A stretch of 64,000 bases of DNA from Paenibacillus oryzisoli (GTDB lineage Bacteria; Bacillota; Bacilli; Paenibacillales; NBRC-103111), in assembly GCF_001653565.1 (NCBI RefSeq), contig NZ_LYPB01000049.1, positions 372,001 to 436,000 of the forward strand. The letters run 5' to 3'. A model generated the notes under the pieces. It did not search any database, was not told where the DNA came from, and worked only from the letters and a program-made list of their open reading frames with translations. The position numbers and the translations under genes were made by a program. This document shows positions 1 to 11,462 of the stretch, in pieces. Position 1 is the first letter of the stretch, and the number at the start of each line of letters is the position of its first letter.

Positions 1-134
1 ATTTCGTATTCCTTCCCGCCAACGAGAATAAAATTAGCCACATTTAAGGCTTGAATAAGTTGATCATCCCAGGCACGATCACTTAGATGGAGCAGTTGCC
101 CCTCGGGCAACTTTTCATAAAGCACGATTCTCAT
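1..134 (-). CDS. Hypothetical protein, N-terminal part only
   Basis: The gene runs leftward out of the window, so only the first 44 codons are visible. The start is ATG at 134, preceded by GGAGG with an 8-base spacer. The visible protein begins MRIVLYEKLPEGQLLHLSDR and continues with a mixed, soluble-looking sequence (an acidic DRAWDD stretch, then a hydrophobic NFILVGG strand). There is no signal peptide. I do not recognise the family. The clean ribosome site and uninterrupted frame to the edge are the evidence that it is real. Confidence 0.55.
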   Translation of the reverse strand, partial: MRIVLYEKLPEGQLLHLSDRAWDDQLIQALNVANFILVGGKEYE

Positions 135-285
135 ACTGATAGCCTCCTTCACAAAAAAACATTCTACACATTTAAACGCATAAGAGATACAATTGTTTCA
201 AAATTGACCCATAATATAATTTCAAGTACTCATAAATTCAACATGACGAGCTTCAATAACGGACTTTCTTTCTGAATTGTCACGC

Positions 286-317
286 CAAAAAGCACAACTC
301 GAAAAATCGAGTTGCGC
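286..317 (-). terminator. Rho-independent terminator of the NlpC/P60 gene
   Basis: On the minus strand a GC-containing stem (GCGCAACTCGA / TCGAGTTGTGC) is closed by a short T-rich loop and followed by TTTTT. It lies 35 bases past the stop codon of the exported peptidase. Confidence 0.8.
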
Positions 318-351
318 TAGGCGAGCTAACTTCTTCTTATCTTTATGTCAA

Positions 352-1464
352 CTAATCAGCAATCCGCTTTGCTTTAAGGAATGTCTTCTTCCAATAAGCT
401 TTATCGATACTTGATATCTGTACCCCATTCTTCGGCTCGGGGGAGGCATGCAGCATCTTCATGTTTCCAATATAAATGCCGACATGACCAACTGTTTTAT
501 TCGATTTGAAGCGCCCGGGTACGTAAAAAAACAACAGATCTCCTTTACGTAACGATTTGCGAGATACCAAGTTACCTTTAGCGCCTTGTTGGCGAGCTAC
601 GCGCGGCAGCTTTATATTATATTTTCCATAAATATACTGGGTAAATGTTGAACAATCGAATCTGCCTGTTTTGGGATATGGGCCTGTACCAAATTTATAT
701 TTAACTCCCATATAATTTTTTCCTTTATTAATCATCGCATTAATATCAATATTTTTCAGTACCGGCATATCTTCATTGGGATTACTTGGCGACCACACTT
801 GTAGATCATGATGGGTACGACTAGGCACTCCTGCAGGGTTTGCACCTGCACCATCCTCTTTGAATGGATCGGTAGGATCATCCCCGAAGTTTAATTCAGG
901 CGAGTTATCGTTCGCACCGGCAGGATCATCCTCATGTTCAATAATCGCAATGGGCGAAGCATGAACAATGACGTCACCTTGCCTAACTTCGTAAGACATA
1001 TCATCTTGAAATAAGTCCGCTAAGTCTGAAACAGGCACATAAGCCGTTCCGCCTTCTTTCACTACAGGCTGACTTAATTGAATATCCGTCCCATCCTTCA
1101 TGGCTTTATTCGAGTTCATGATGAGTTCAAAATTTGCATCATTATCCCCTATCATCAACTTACTTTCTGAATCTTCCCATTCGGATTGGAATTTGAGTGT
1201 TTTAATTACGTCTTGAGCCGATACATAATTGACATTTCCTATTTGTTTCATTGGCAGGATTGCATCATCGTTTGCTAGCGAAATAATATCTTTACCCGCT
1301 TGCGACATACTCTTCGTAACCGAATTGTTGGAGTTCGTCAAACCTGTTGGGCTTTGCGACGGTGCTACACTAGGTGGGCTCGCATTATCCTTCCCACAAG
1401 CCGTCGAAATCGCCAGCATAACAATCACGCTGCCTATTGCTGGTATTTTTAGCTTATTCCACAT
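352..1464 (-). CDS. NlpC/P60 (C40) cell-wall peptidase lipoprotein with stalk domain
   Basis: Predicted exported endopeptidase that cleaves peptidoglycan stem peptides. The start is the ATG at 1464, with AAGGAG upstream. A signal peptide ends in the lipobox ISTAC with Cys at residue 23, so a lipid-anchored surface protein is expected. A Ser/Pro/Thr-rich linker follows. The middle third resembles the copper-amine-oxidase N-terminal-like stalk domain common in Paenibacillus exported proteins. The last 130 residues are an NlpC/P60 domain: catalytic Cys in RFDCSTF, His in VGHVGIYIG, and the LHASP segment. The gene stands alone between two terminators. The catalytic residues are intact, so activity is likely. 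The substrate bond (gamma-D-Glu-diamino acid) is inferred from the family. Confidence 0.85.
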   Translation of the reverse strand: MWNKLKIPAIGSVIVMLAISTACGKDNASPPSVAPSQSPTGLTNSNNSVTKSMSQAGKDIISLANDDAILPMKQIGNVNYVSAQDVIKTLKFQSEWEDSESKLMIGDNDANFELIMNSNKAMKDGTDIQLSQPVVKEGGTAYVPVSDLADLFQDDMSYEVRQGDVIVHASPIAIIEHEDDPAGANDNSPELNFGDDPTDPFKEDGAGANPAGVPSRTHHDLQVWSPSNPNEDMPVLKNIDINAMINKGKNYMGVKYKFGTGPYPKTGRFDCSTFTQYIYGKYNIKLPRVARQQGAKGNLVSRKSLRKGDLLFFYVPGRFKSNKTVGHVGIYIGNMKMLHASPEPKNGVQISSIDKAYWKKTFLKAKRIAD

Positions 1465-1611
1465 CAAATTCTCTCTCCTTCAGGGACACATTATTATCCT
1501 TTATAGAGTGAGACAACTAGCTCCCAAATATGCAATCCGTACGTTCAAACTGACTTGGCTTTTGTTGGAAGAATCGGTATCAGTAAGATGCGAGCTTCGT
1601 ATAGATAAGTA

Positions 1612-1654
1612 CAACAAAAAAAGCGTGCCAGAGTATGTTCTCTGGCACGCTTTT
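1612..1654 (-). terminator. Terminator of the suf operon
   Basis: A perfect 11-bp stem (GCGTGCCAGAG / CTCTGGCACGC) with a six-base loop lies 16 bases past the sufB stop. On the minus strand it is followed by a run of T. The right flank also has TTTT on the plus strand, so it could work in both directions. Confidence 0.9.
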
Positions 1655-1665
1655 ATATGAGGAGA

Positions 1666-3063
1666 TTAACCGATAGACCCTTCCATCTCGAACTTGATGA
1701 GACGGTTCATTTCCACGGCATATTCCATCGGAAGTTCTTTCGTAAACGGCTCAATGAAGCCCATAACGATCATTTGCGTAGCTTCTGCTTCTGTAAGACC
1801 ACGGCTCATGAGGTAGAACAATTGATCCTCAGATACCTTGGATACGGTCGCTTCATGCTCAAGCGTAATGTTGTCGTTCATGATTTCATTGTAAGGAATC
1901 GTATCTGACGTAGACTCGTTATCCAAGATCAACGTATCGCACTTGATGTTGGCTTTGGAACCTTGGGAGTTACGCCCGAAGGAAGCGAGACCACGGTAAG
2001 TTACTTTACCGCCATGTTTGGAGATCGACTTGGAAACGATCGTCGATGTCGTATCTGGTGCCAAATGCGTCATTTTCGCGCCCGCATCTTGATGTTGACC
2101 TTTGCCCGCAACTGCGATGGAAAGAACCATCCCTTTAGCGCCGCGGCCTTTAAGAACAACAGCTGGGTACTTCATTGTCAGCTTGGAACCGATGTTGCCA
2201 TCAACCCACTCCATCGTAGCTCCTTCTTCTGCAACCGCACGTTTGGTAACGAGGTTGTAGATGTTAGGTGCCCAGTTCTGAATCGTTGTGTAACGAGCAC
2301 GGGAGTTCTTCAAACATACGATTTCAACTACTGCGCTATGAAGGGAGTTCGTGCTGTAGATCGGCGCTGTACAGCCTTCTACGTAGTGTACGAAGCTATC
2401 TTCGTCAGTGATGATGAGCGTACGCTCGAATTGACCCATATTCTCGGAATTAATACGGAAGTAAGCCTGTAAAGGCACTTCACACTTCACGCCTTTTGGA
2501 ACGTAGATAAAAGATCCACCGGACCATACTGCTGAGTTCAATGCTGCAAATTTATTATCGGAAGGAGGAATAATCGTTCCGAAATATTGTTTGAACAACT
2601 CTGGGTATTCACGAAGAGCTGTGTCTGTATCCGTGAAGATAACACCTTGATCTTCAAGCTCTTTTTGCATACTGTGGTAAACAACCTCGGACTCATACTG
2701 TGCAGATACACCAGCAAGGAACTTCTGCTCAGCTTCAGGGATACCAAGCTTGTCAAACGTTTCTTTAATTTCCGTAGGAACTTCTTCCCACGTTTTACCT
2801 TGCTTCTCGGAAGGACGAACATAGTATTGGATATCATCGAAATCCAAATCATCCATGTTTCCGCCCCAACGCGGCATAGGCATTTTGAAGAATTGCTCAA
2901 GGGATTTCAGACGGAATTCCAACATCCATTCTGGTTCGCCTTTAATTCTTGAGATTTCTTCAACGATTTCACGAGTTAGACCTTTTCCTGATTGGAAAAT
3001 GGATTTATGCTCATCTCTAAAACCATATTTGTAATCCTCTAAATCTGGCATTTGTTTCGCCAT
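1666..3063 (-). CDS. sufB: Fe-S cluster assembly scaffold SufB
   Basis: Scaffold subunit of the SufBCD complex, on which Fe-S clusters are built before transfer to apoproteins. The 465-residue length is normal for the family, and the start has AAGGAGG upstream. Family hallmarks are the beta-helix core with [22 protein letters not shown], and the C-terminal region with [15 protein letters not shown] and the final FEMEGSIG. It is the last gene of sufC-D-S-U-B, 63 bases after sufU, and is followed by a strong terminator. This gene order is the Bacillus/Paenibacillus arrangement. Identification is very secure. Confidence 0.97.
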   Translation of the reverse strand: MAKQMPDLEDYKYGFRDEHKSIFQSGKGLTREIVEEISRIKGEPEWMLEFRLKSLEQFFKMPMPRWGGNMDDLDFDDIQYYVRPSEKQGKTWEEVPTEIKETFDKLGIPEAEQKFLAGVSAQYESEVVYHSMQKELEDQGVIFTDTDTALREYPELFKQYFGTIIPPSDNKFAALNSAVWSGGSFIYVPKGVKCEVPLQAYFRINSENMGQFERTLIITDEDSFVHYVEGCTAPIYSTNSLHSAVVEIVCLKNSRARYTTIQNWAPNIYNLVTKRAVAEEGATMEWVDGNIGSKLTMKYPAVVLKGRGAKGMVLSIAVAGKGQHQDAGAKMTHLAPDTTSTIVSKSISKHGGKVTYRGLASFGRNSQGSKANIKCDTLILDNESTSDTIPYNEIMNDNITLEHEATVSKVSEDQLFYLMSRGLTEAEATQMIVMGFIEPFTKELPMEYAVEMNRLIKFEMEGSIG

Positions 3064-3126
3064 GGTTGATTCCTCCTTAACGTTCTTTTACTTGCCTTAT
3101 GTTTAACCTATTCTATCGCAAATGCG

Positions 3127-6066
<2,940 letters not shown>

Positions 6067-6171
6067 GATTTCCTCCATTTATAAGTATCTTTGACCCTAA
6101 GATCAAAGTCTCTCAAAAGATAAGAACGTATAAGTTTTACTTCATACAATTGCTTATCTTTCTCCATAAGC

Positions 6172-6198
6172 GCTACCGTCCAGATAGGACGGAGTAGC
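6172..6198 (-). other. Intercistronic hairpin between sufC and sufD
   Basis: The minus strand can form a 10-bp stem (GCTA-CCGTCC pairing with GGACGG-TAGC, with a 2-base bulge) with a five-base loop. It has no T-run, so it is not a classic terminator. In an otherwise tightly packed operon it could protect the sufC 3' end or mark a processing site. That role is inference. Confidence 0.45.
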
Positions 6199-6213
6199 CG
6201 TTTATTTTGTCTC

Positions 6214-7044
6214 CTAGTACTTCGGCCCTGGTGTGTTCATTGGAACTTTGAATTCTTCCTCGTCTTGACCAACTGTTTCGTCAACGATGCCCAGTTCTTC
6301 TTTGATCCAATCGTAACCATCCGCTTCCAAACGCTCAGCGAGCTCAGGACCACCGGATTTCACGATGCGACCTTGCATCATAACATGTACAAAATCAGGT
6401 TTGACGTAGTTCAATAAACGCTGGTAATGCGTAATAATCAAGAAGCCGCGCTCTTCACTGCGCATCGCATTAACACCTTCAGCAACAATACGCAGGGCAT
6501 CGATATCTAGACCGGAGTCGATTTCATCAAGGATAACGAATTTAGGCTCAAGCAAAAGCATTTGAAGAATTTCATTACGCTTCTTCTCACCGCCGGAGAA
6601 ACCTTCGTTCAAGTAACGGTGCATGAACTCAGGGTTCATTTCAAGTTGCTTCATTTTCGCTTCCATTTGACGGATAAATTTGATCAAAGAAATTTCGTTA
6701 CCTTCGCCGCGGCGAACATTCATTGCACTGCGCAAGAAGTCAGCATTCGTTACGCCTGTGATTTCACTTGGGTATTGCATAGCCAAGAACAAGCCAGCGC
6801 GTGCTCTTTCGTCAACAGCCATCTCAAGCACATCTTCGCCGTCTAATGTAACAGAACCCTCTGTTACTTCGTATTTCGGGTGACCCATCAACGCGGAAGC
6901 TAATGTACTTTTACCCGTACCATTCGGCCCCATAATCGCGTGAATTTCGCCGCCTTTGATTTCTAGGCTAAGACCTTTCAAAATTTCCTTTCCTTCGATG
7001 GTCGCTTTCAGACCCTCTATTGTAAATGTTGATGAATTTGCCAT
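6214..7044 (-). CDS. sufC: Fe-S assembly ATPase SufC
   Basis: ABC-type ATPase that drives SufBD. The start is the ATG of [11 protein letters not shown], with GGAGG upstream; a longer upstream reading frame runs through the promoter and is not coding. Walker A is [14 protein letters not shown], the signature is [14 protein letters not shown], and Walker B is [12 protein letters not shown]. The C-terminus carries an acidic extension ([14 protein letters not shown]) of roughly 20 residues. It is the first gene of the operon, directly downstream of a Fur-like promoter. Confidence 0.96.
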   Translation of the reverse strand: MANSSTFTIEGLKATIEGKEILKGLSLEIKGGEIHAIMGPNGTGKSTLASALMGHPKYEVTEGSVTLDGEDVLEMAVDERARAGLFLAMQYPSEITGVTNADFLRSAMNVRRGEGNEISLIKFIRQMEAKMKQLEMNPEFMHRYLNEGFSGGEKKRNEILQMLLLEPKFVILDEIDSGLDIDALRIVAEGVNAMRSEERGFLIITHYQRLLNYVKPDFVHVMMQGRIVKSGGPELAERLEADGYDWIKEELGIVDETVGQDEEEFKVPMNTPGPKY

Positions 7045-7090
7045 TTTCTTTAAGCCTCCATAATGTTTGAGTGTACTAGATAGTTGACAA

Positions 7091-7138
7091 TCACATGTAA
7101 TGATTATCACTGATTCTCATTAGAATAATTCTATTATA
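7091..7138 (-). promoter_or_regulatory. sufC promoter with Fur-like box
   Basis: Reading the minus strand, a TATAAT hexamer (7133-7138) is followed by overlapping TGAGAATCAGTGATAATCATTA. This contains one perfect Fur half-site (TGATAAT) and near-matches (TGAGAAT, ATTA) spaced like a 7-1-7 Fur box. No good -35 was found 17 bases upstream. Iron-dependent repression of sufCDSUB is inferred. A second, better Fur box sits before the FhuF-like gene at 51.3 kb. Confidence 0.5.
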
Positions 7139-7162
7139 ACTTACTGTAACAAATCAAGAAAG

Positions 7163-7201
7163 GGCATTTCCATGAAAAAGGCGAGCTTTTTGTGAAATGC
7201 T
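7163..7201 (-). terminator. Hairpin after the DUF1802 gene
   Basis: A long imperfect stem has an outer 7-bp arm (GCATTTC/GAAATGC) and an inner AAAAAG/CTTTTT arm around CTCGC. It lies just after the DUF1802 stop and before the sufC promoter on the same strand. The T-run is poor (CCTTTCTT), so termination efficiency is uncertain. Confidence 0.5.
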
Positions 7202-7210
7202 ACAGAAATT

Positions 7211-7780
7211 TTACGCCAAAGTACGTTTTATTTCAGCAACTTGTGCCGTAAATTCTGCCTCATTCAACACGGGGGTCATCTCAGAATCATCCGGAACCGA
7301 TGCCCCCAGCTGGATCCATGATTTGCAGCCCATATAGGCCTGTTCGATCTCAATCTGAATCGGTTCGTTAAGCATATATACCCTTAAAATCATTATATGC
7401 AACGGGTTTTTACGTTTCCACTTCAATCGCTCTTCCGTGAAATTTTCTGTCCAAATATGAAAAGGAAACAACTGATGGAGCTTTTCTTGGTCGCTGACTT
7501 CGATATCTTCCACCATTCGAGCATAAGAATGTATGGTCACATGCGTATCTTGTGCGCTCCAGTTGACCAACGTTTCATCGATAATTCCGCGATAGGGTTC
7601 TTTCAGCAGTTCTTTTCTCTGATGCTCGTATGTTGGATAGAGAAAGAAATCATTCGATTCCACCTGGAAATCTCTCGTTTCTTCGACAATACCTCCCTTG
7701 CGCATAATAAAAATTTGCGAGCCGGCTTCTAACGCTTTAACGGCAGATGCCCATTCCTTCAATGCTTTCCCATTCCCCAT
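7211..7780 (-). CDS. DUF1802 family protein
   Basis: A 189-residue soluble protein matching the DUF1802 pattern: KEWASAVKALEAGSQIFIMRKGGI at the N-terminus, then LYPTYEHQRKELLK, and a C-terminal segment listing several charged helices. The function of this family is unknown to me. The start ATG lies after a weak purine-rich stretch; a better GAGGAG lies about 15 bases further upstream. It is monocistronic, with its own hairpin downstream. Confidence 0.75.
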   Translation of the reverse strand: MGNGKALKEWASAVKALEAGSQIFIMRKGGIVEETRDFQVESNDFFLYPTYEHQRKELLKEPYRGIIDETLVNWSAQDTHVTIHSYARMVEDIEVSDQEKLHQLFPFHIWTENFTEERLKWKRKNPLHIMILRVYMLNEPIQIEIEQAYMGCKSWIQLGASVPDDSEMTPVLNEAEFTAQVAEIKRTLA

Positions 7781-7866
7781 GTCGCCAACCCCGTTCTCCT
7801 CATTAATCTATCTATTATAAATAATCTTTGTACGTAAGACAAATGGGAAAGACATTTACAAGAAAA

Positions 7867-7902
7867 AACAAAAAAGGAACAGCCATCACAATCGGCTATT
7901 CC
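7867..7902 (-). terminator. Terminator of the small membrane-protein gene
   Basis: A stem GGAATAGCC/GGCTGTTCC with a nine-base loop, followed on the minus strand by TTTTTTG and more T. It begins two bases past the stop of the 55-residue frame, which supports that frame being a gene. Confidence 0.8.
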
Positions 7903-7903
7903 T

Positions 7904-8071
7904 TTATTTCGTTAAATCCTTGTCATACGTTACCTGCATTCGGGCAAACTGATCTTGATTATGTTTCATTGGATTCGGGTCATAGGTGCTGTGAGGTGTA
8001 TCTGCTTGGTAGGCAAGAAGTAAGAACATCGTGCCCAGTGCAATGACCAGTAGGACATTCAGTAGTTTCAT
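7904..8071 (-). CDS. Small single-pass membrane protein (55 aa)
   Basis: A short frame begins MKLLNVLLVIALGTMFLLLA and continues with a hydrophilic tail containing YDPNPMKHNQDQFARMQ. The N-terminal hydrophobic segment of about 18 residues predicts a membrane anchor or uncleaved signal. The ATG at 8071 has AAGGA ten bases upstream; an in-frame GTG three codons earlier is too close to that site. A terminator follows the stop immediately. It is unrelated to any family I know. The promoter, ribosome site, frame and terminator agree, so I believe it is expressed. Confidence 0.6.
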   Translation of the reverse strand: MKLLNVLLVIALGTMFLLLAYQADTPHSTYDPNPMKHNQDQFARMQVTYDKDLTK

Positions 8072-8161
8072 CCATTTCACATCCTTCGAAATCAGATATT
8101 TCTAGGATAATGGAATTTCATATCATGAATGTTTGTGTGAATTAAAGATTGTGTAAATATG

Positions 8162-8620
8162 TCATCCCAGGAATGATTGCAGCATCCAACGATGCTTCTC
8201 TAGAGAAGTTTGGATCGCTAAGAGCATATCCGATGTGGTATCGTCATTCGCTTCCTCACAGATCCCCATGCCCGCCTTCAGCTCTTGCGTGAGAATAGTG
8301 AAATCTTCAACAATCGACTCGACCATTTTCGTAGCCGTTTCCGTACCGGATGCTTCCTTGATTGAAGAAATGTCTAAGTAAGCTTTCATCGTTGCGGCAG
8401 GTTGACCGCCAATCGCCAACAATCGTTCGGCTAACTCATCCACATGAAGCGCAGCCTCATTATAAAGCTCCTCAAATTTGACATGAAGCGTAAAAAATTG
8501 ATTTCCCTTGACATACCAATGAAAATTATGAAGCTTAACGAACAGTAAATTCCAGTCGGCAATTTGCTTATTAAGTACCGTTTGAATTGATTGCGTTGAG
8601 ACCAATGTTGCGCTCGTCAT
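8162..8620 (-). CDS. dps: Dps-family ferritin (DNA protection during starvation)
   Basis: A 152-residue Dps/miniferritin that oxidises and stores iron and protects DNA from peroxide. The ferroxidase residues are in the two family motifs LHNFHWYVKGNQFF (His) and HVDELAERLLAIGGQP (His/Asp/Glu), with FEELYNEAALH between. The start has AAGGAGG. It diverges from mtnK across a 240-base region; I found no clear PerR box there. Its presence next to suf fits an iron/oxidative-stress neighbourhood, but no shared regulation is visible. Confidence 0.93.
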   Translation of the reverse strand: MTSATLVSTQSIQTVLNKQIADWNLLFVKLHNFHWYVKGNQFFTLHVKFEELYNEAALHVDELAERLLAIGGQPAATMKAYLDISSIKEASGTETATKMVESIVEDFTILTQELKAGMGICEEANDDTTSDMLLAIQTSLEKHRWMLQSFLG

Positions 8621-8735
8621 TCAAATCCTCCTTCATTCTCCTAAAAATCATCCTTGTACACGCTAATTTACGTCTATTACGCGAATTTTATGTAAAATAA
8701 CCGACATTTCTGAAAAGTGTATTTCATGCGGAAAC

Positions 8736-8764
8736 AATTTGTCTTATACTAGGTAAAGACAATT
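8736..8764. promoter_or_regulatory. Dyad in the dps-mtnK divergent region
   Basis: AATTTGTCTT and AAAGACAATT form an imperfect inverted repeat around ATACTAGGT, roughly midway between the two divergent genes. This is the usual shape of an operator, but it matches no consensus that I recognise. Confidence 0.3.
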
Positions 8765-8860
8765 AATACTCAGTAAATTAGTTGGATTTAATTCCAATCA
8801 CTTTTAAGAAGATACTTACGAAGTCAGTTTTCTGACGAAACTTTTTTGGGAGGTTCATTC

Positions 8861-10081
8861 ATGTCCACTTATCATCCATTATCGGAAGCGCAAGCCATCG
8901 AATACGCTCGCCATATTCCGCAATTGTTTCAACCAGGTTCGGATCTAACTAGCCAAGAAATTGGAGATGGAAACTTAAACCTCGTGTTTCGTATATCAGA
9001 GGGAGCTACTGGAAAAAGTATTATTTTGAAACAAGCACTTCCTTATGCCAAAGTTGTTGGGGAATCCTGGCCGCTGACGCTTGATCGTGCACGCATCGAG
9101 AGCGAAGCATTGATTATTGAAGAAGGACTTGTGCCTGACCTTGTTCCACATGTGTATGCTTACGATGCAGACCTGGCGCTAACTGTCATGGAAGATTTGA
9201 GCGATCACGTGATCATGCGTCGCGGGTTAATTGAAGGGAATCAATATCCGCTTTTTGCTGAGCACATTGGGCGTTTTATGGCAAACACTCTCTTCTTCAC
9301 TTCGGATTTAGGTAAAAATCAACAAGAGAAAAAGATTCAGCAAGGACGCTTCATCAACCCTGAACTTTGCAAAATCACCGAAGATTTGATCTTCGACGAT
9401 CCGTATCGGGATGCAGAAACGAACAATATTGACGCAGCGATCCGTGATGCAGCAGAGCAACTATGGGGGGATAGCGAACTTCACTTCGAAGTTGCCATCC
9501 TGCGCAATAAGTTCCTCACATCGGCACAAGCTTTGCTTCATGGCGATTTGCATACTGGCAGTATTTTCATCAAACCCGATTCCACGAAAGTAATTGACCC
9601 TGAATTCGCTTATTATGGGCCGATGGGCTTCGATATTGGTGCTGTTCTTGCTAATCTTCTACTTAACTTTGCTGCGCAAGAAGGTTGGAGTAAAGATGAT
9701 GCAAGCCGTTCCGCATACCGCGCCTATTTGACACAAACTGTGAAGGATGTTTGGACACATTTTGAAGAAAATTTCCGTGCACTATGGAACGAGCATGGGG
9801 TAGATCGCGTATTTGCCGCTCCAGGCTACCAAGATTATTTCTTGTTAAACTTGCTGCGTGATACGGTTGGATTCACAGGAGCCAAAATGGTCCGTCGCGT
9901 AGTAGGACTTGCCCACGTCGCAGATATCGATAAAATTGAAGATGCGGCAGCACGAGAACGCGCACAACGTTTGGCACTAACAATCGGAACTGCAGCTATT
10001 CGGGCGAACCGTCAGGTAACATCCATTGATGAACTCATCGCAATCGCAACACGAGCAGCAGAAAGAGGTTTTGTACTATGA
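8861..10081 (+). CDS. mtnK: S-methyl-5-thioribose kinase MtnK
   Basis: Phosphorylates methylthioribose, the second step of methionine salvage from methylthioadenosine. The ATG at 8861 is chosen because GGGAGG lies seven bases upstream; an earlier in-frame ATG overlaps that site. The length of 406 residues is close to the Bacillus enzyme. Kinase-fold motifs are [13 protein letters not shown] (nucleotide loop), [12 protein letters not shown] (catalytic HGD) and [17 protein letters not shown] (metal-binding Asp). It overlaps mtnA by four bases. No SAM riboswitch (S-box) consensus was found in the leader, unlike in Bacillus subtilis. A weak GTCAG/CTGAC hairpin sits just before the ribosome site. 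Confidence 0.95.
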   Translation: MSTYHPLSEAQAIEYARHIPQLFQPGSDLTSQEIGDGNLNLVFRISEGATGKSIILKQALPYAKVVGESWPLTLDRARIESEALIIEEGLVPDLVPHVYAYDADLALTVMEDLSDHVIMRRGLIEGNQYPLFAEHIGRFMANTLFFTSDLGKNQQEKKIQQGRFINPELCKITEDLIFDDPYRDAETNNIDAAIRDAAEQLWGDSELHFEVAILRNKFLTSAQALLHGDLHTGSIFIKPDSTKVIDPEFAYYGPMGFDIGAVLANLLLNFAAQEGWSKDDASRSAYRAYLTQTVKDVWTHFEENFRALWNEHGVDRVFAAPGYQDYFLLNLLRDTVGFTGAKMVRRVVGLAHVADIDKIEDAAARERAQRLALTIGTAAIRANRQVTSIDELIAIATRAAERGFVL

Positions 10082-11172
10082 CGACAAACAATGTAAAAGA
10101 TGAAAACGTAAACGACCAAATACAAGAGCAAGTTGCCTTGCAGTCCTTACGCTGGAATGGCCAGCAGCTAGATTTGCTGGATCAACGCCTCCTTCCTGAG
10201 GAGATCGTATATTTGCCGCTGGAAACACCTATCGAGGTGTGGGAAGCGATTCGGCACTTGAAAGTTCGCGGCGCACCTGCGATCGGGATCGCCGCCGCGT
10301 ATGGGGTATACCTCGGCATCCGCGGTGTGGATGCCGTAGTTGATGGGCTTCTGGCGGAAGTCCAGAAGGGAGCGGATTATCTGGCGACGTCACGTCCGAC
10401 AGCGGTGAACTTGTTCTGGGCACTCGATCGCATGCGCGCGAGAGCGAGTGTTCTGGCAGCCGAGGGCGTTAGCCCGGATGCGTTCAAAGCTGCGCTTCTG
10501 CAAGAAGCGCAAGTGATCCAGGCGGAGGACGAAGACACCAACCGCCGTATTGGCGAACATGCGCTGACGCTGTTCGAGGATGGGTTCGGCGTGCTGACGC
10601 ATTGCAACGCCGGCGGTTTGGCTACGGCCAAGTACGGCACGGCGCTAGCGCCGTTCTACTTGGCGAAGGAACAAGGGCTGAACATCAAAGTGTTCGCCGA
10701 TGAAACACGGCCGGTGCTGCAAGGCGCGCGGCTCACGGCTTTTGAACTGCAGCAGGCTGGCGTAGACGTCACGCTGATCTGTGACAACATGGCCGGCGCG
10801 GTCATGGCCAAGGGCTGGATTCAAGCGGTCATCGTAGGAACGGATCGCGTAGCGGCAAATGGCGATGTTGCCAACAAAATCGGCACCTACAGCGTAGCAG
10901 TGCTGGCGAAGGCACATGGCATCCCGTTCTATGTGGCAAGTCCATTGTCGACCATCGACTTGAACACGCCAACTGGCGGCGATATCCCGATCGAGGAGCG
11001 CCACGAGGACGAGATCACGCAAGGTTTTGGGAAGCGTACCGCACCAGTCGGCGTGAAAGTATTCAACCCAGCGTTCGATGTAACCCCGAATGAGTATGTA
11101 ACTGCGATTATCACGGAAAAAGGCATCGTTCAGGCACCATATGGCGAAAACCTGCGTAAGCTTTTCGAATAA
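10078..11172 (+). CDS. mtnA: S-methyl-5-thioribose-1-phosphate isomerase MtnA
   Basis: Isomerises methylthioribose-1-phosphate to methylthioribulose-1-phosphate, the step after MtnK. Length is 364 residues. Motifs are [15 protein letters not shown] near residue 65, the catalytic Cys in [15 protein letters not shown] and the catalytic Asp in [19 protein letters not shown]. It starts in the mtnK stop codon (ATGA), so the two are coupled. The later salvage genes (mtnW, mtnX, mtnB, mtnD) are not in the window. Roughly 10.25-10.95 kb is visibly richer in GC, with many GCG/GGC codons, than mtnK before it. Confidence 0.95.
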   Translation: MTTNNVKDENVNDQIQEQVALQSLRWNGQQLDLLDQRLLPEEIVYLPLETPIEVWEAIRHLKVRGAPAIGIAAAYGVYLGIRGVDAVVDGLLAEVQKGADYLATSRPTAVNLFWALDRMRARASVLAAEGVSPDAFKAALLQEAQVIQAEDEDTNRRIGEHALTLFEDGFGVLTHCNAGGLATAKYGTALAPFYLAKEQGLNIKVFADETRPVLQGARLTAFELQQAGVDVTLICDNMAGAVMAKGWIQAVIVGTDRVAANGDVANKIGTYSVAVLAKAHGIPFYVASPLSTIDLNTPTGGDIPIEERHEDEITQGFGKRTAPVGVKVFNPAFDVTPNEYVTAIITEKGIVQAPYGENLRKLFE

Positions 11173-11210
11173 ATCTCAAAGGCCCCCTTATTCAGGCCAG
11201 CAGCGTTGCA

Positions 11211-11394
11211 ATTAACTGGAAATCCTCCTGTTAAATGCGCGAGATCTTATTAAAAGTTACATTCAAATGGAAAAACTCCAGTTAAATTCCGACTATCTGC
11301 TTCTTTTGTGAAGGTAGTCAGATAATAGCTGGAGTTTTTCCAGTTAATTGGGTTATAGCTCGAAATTCACTCAAAATAGCTGTATGTTTTCCAG
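11211..11394. repeat. Intergenic cluster of short CTGGA/TCCAG repeats
   Basis: The mtnA-AraC gap (11173-11462) holds four related units built on TTAACTGGA...TCCAGTTAA at 11211, 11268, 11326 and 11376. The units at 11268-11281 and 11329-11342 are perfect 14-base inverted copies (TGGAAAAACTCCAG / CTGGAGTTTTTCCA) and could fold into one long hairpin. The same motif family recurs at 48.06-48.26 kb. No gene was seen here. Confidence 0.6.
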
Positions 11395-11413
11395 TGCTAC
11401 GTATAACCAAACA

Positions 11414-11451
11414 GAGCCGTTCAAAGTAGATACTCTACTTTCGAACGGCTC
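11414..11451. terminator. Bidirectional terminator between mtnA and the AraC gene
   Basis: A near-perfect 16-bp stem GAGCCGTTCAAAGTAG / CTACTTT-C-GAACGGCTC (one bulged base) with a five-base loop lies between convergent genes. TTTC follows on the plus strand and a mixed T stretch on the minus strand. Confidence 0.75.
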
Positions 11452-11462
11452 TTTCATTGGGG

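Noticed and set aside
87..275. A plus-strand frame at the left edge
   Set aside because: The minus strand carries a clear start with GGAGG and a continuing frame over the same bases; the plus frame has no ribosome site and an unnatural composition.
1229..1660. A plus-strand frame opposite the NlpC/P60 gene
   Set aside because: Low-complexity composition, crosses the suf terminator, no ribosome site; it is the antisense shadow of the lipoprotein gene.
8621..8860. A SAM (S-box) riboswitch before mtnK, as in Bacillus subtilis
   Set aside because: None of the S-box core motifs (CTTATCAAGAGA-like, GGTGGAGGGA-like) appear in the leader; only a weak GTCAG/CTGAC hairpin and a dyad were seen.
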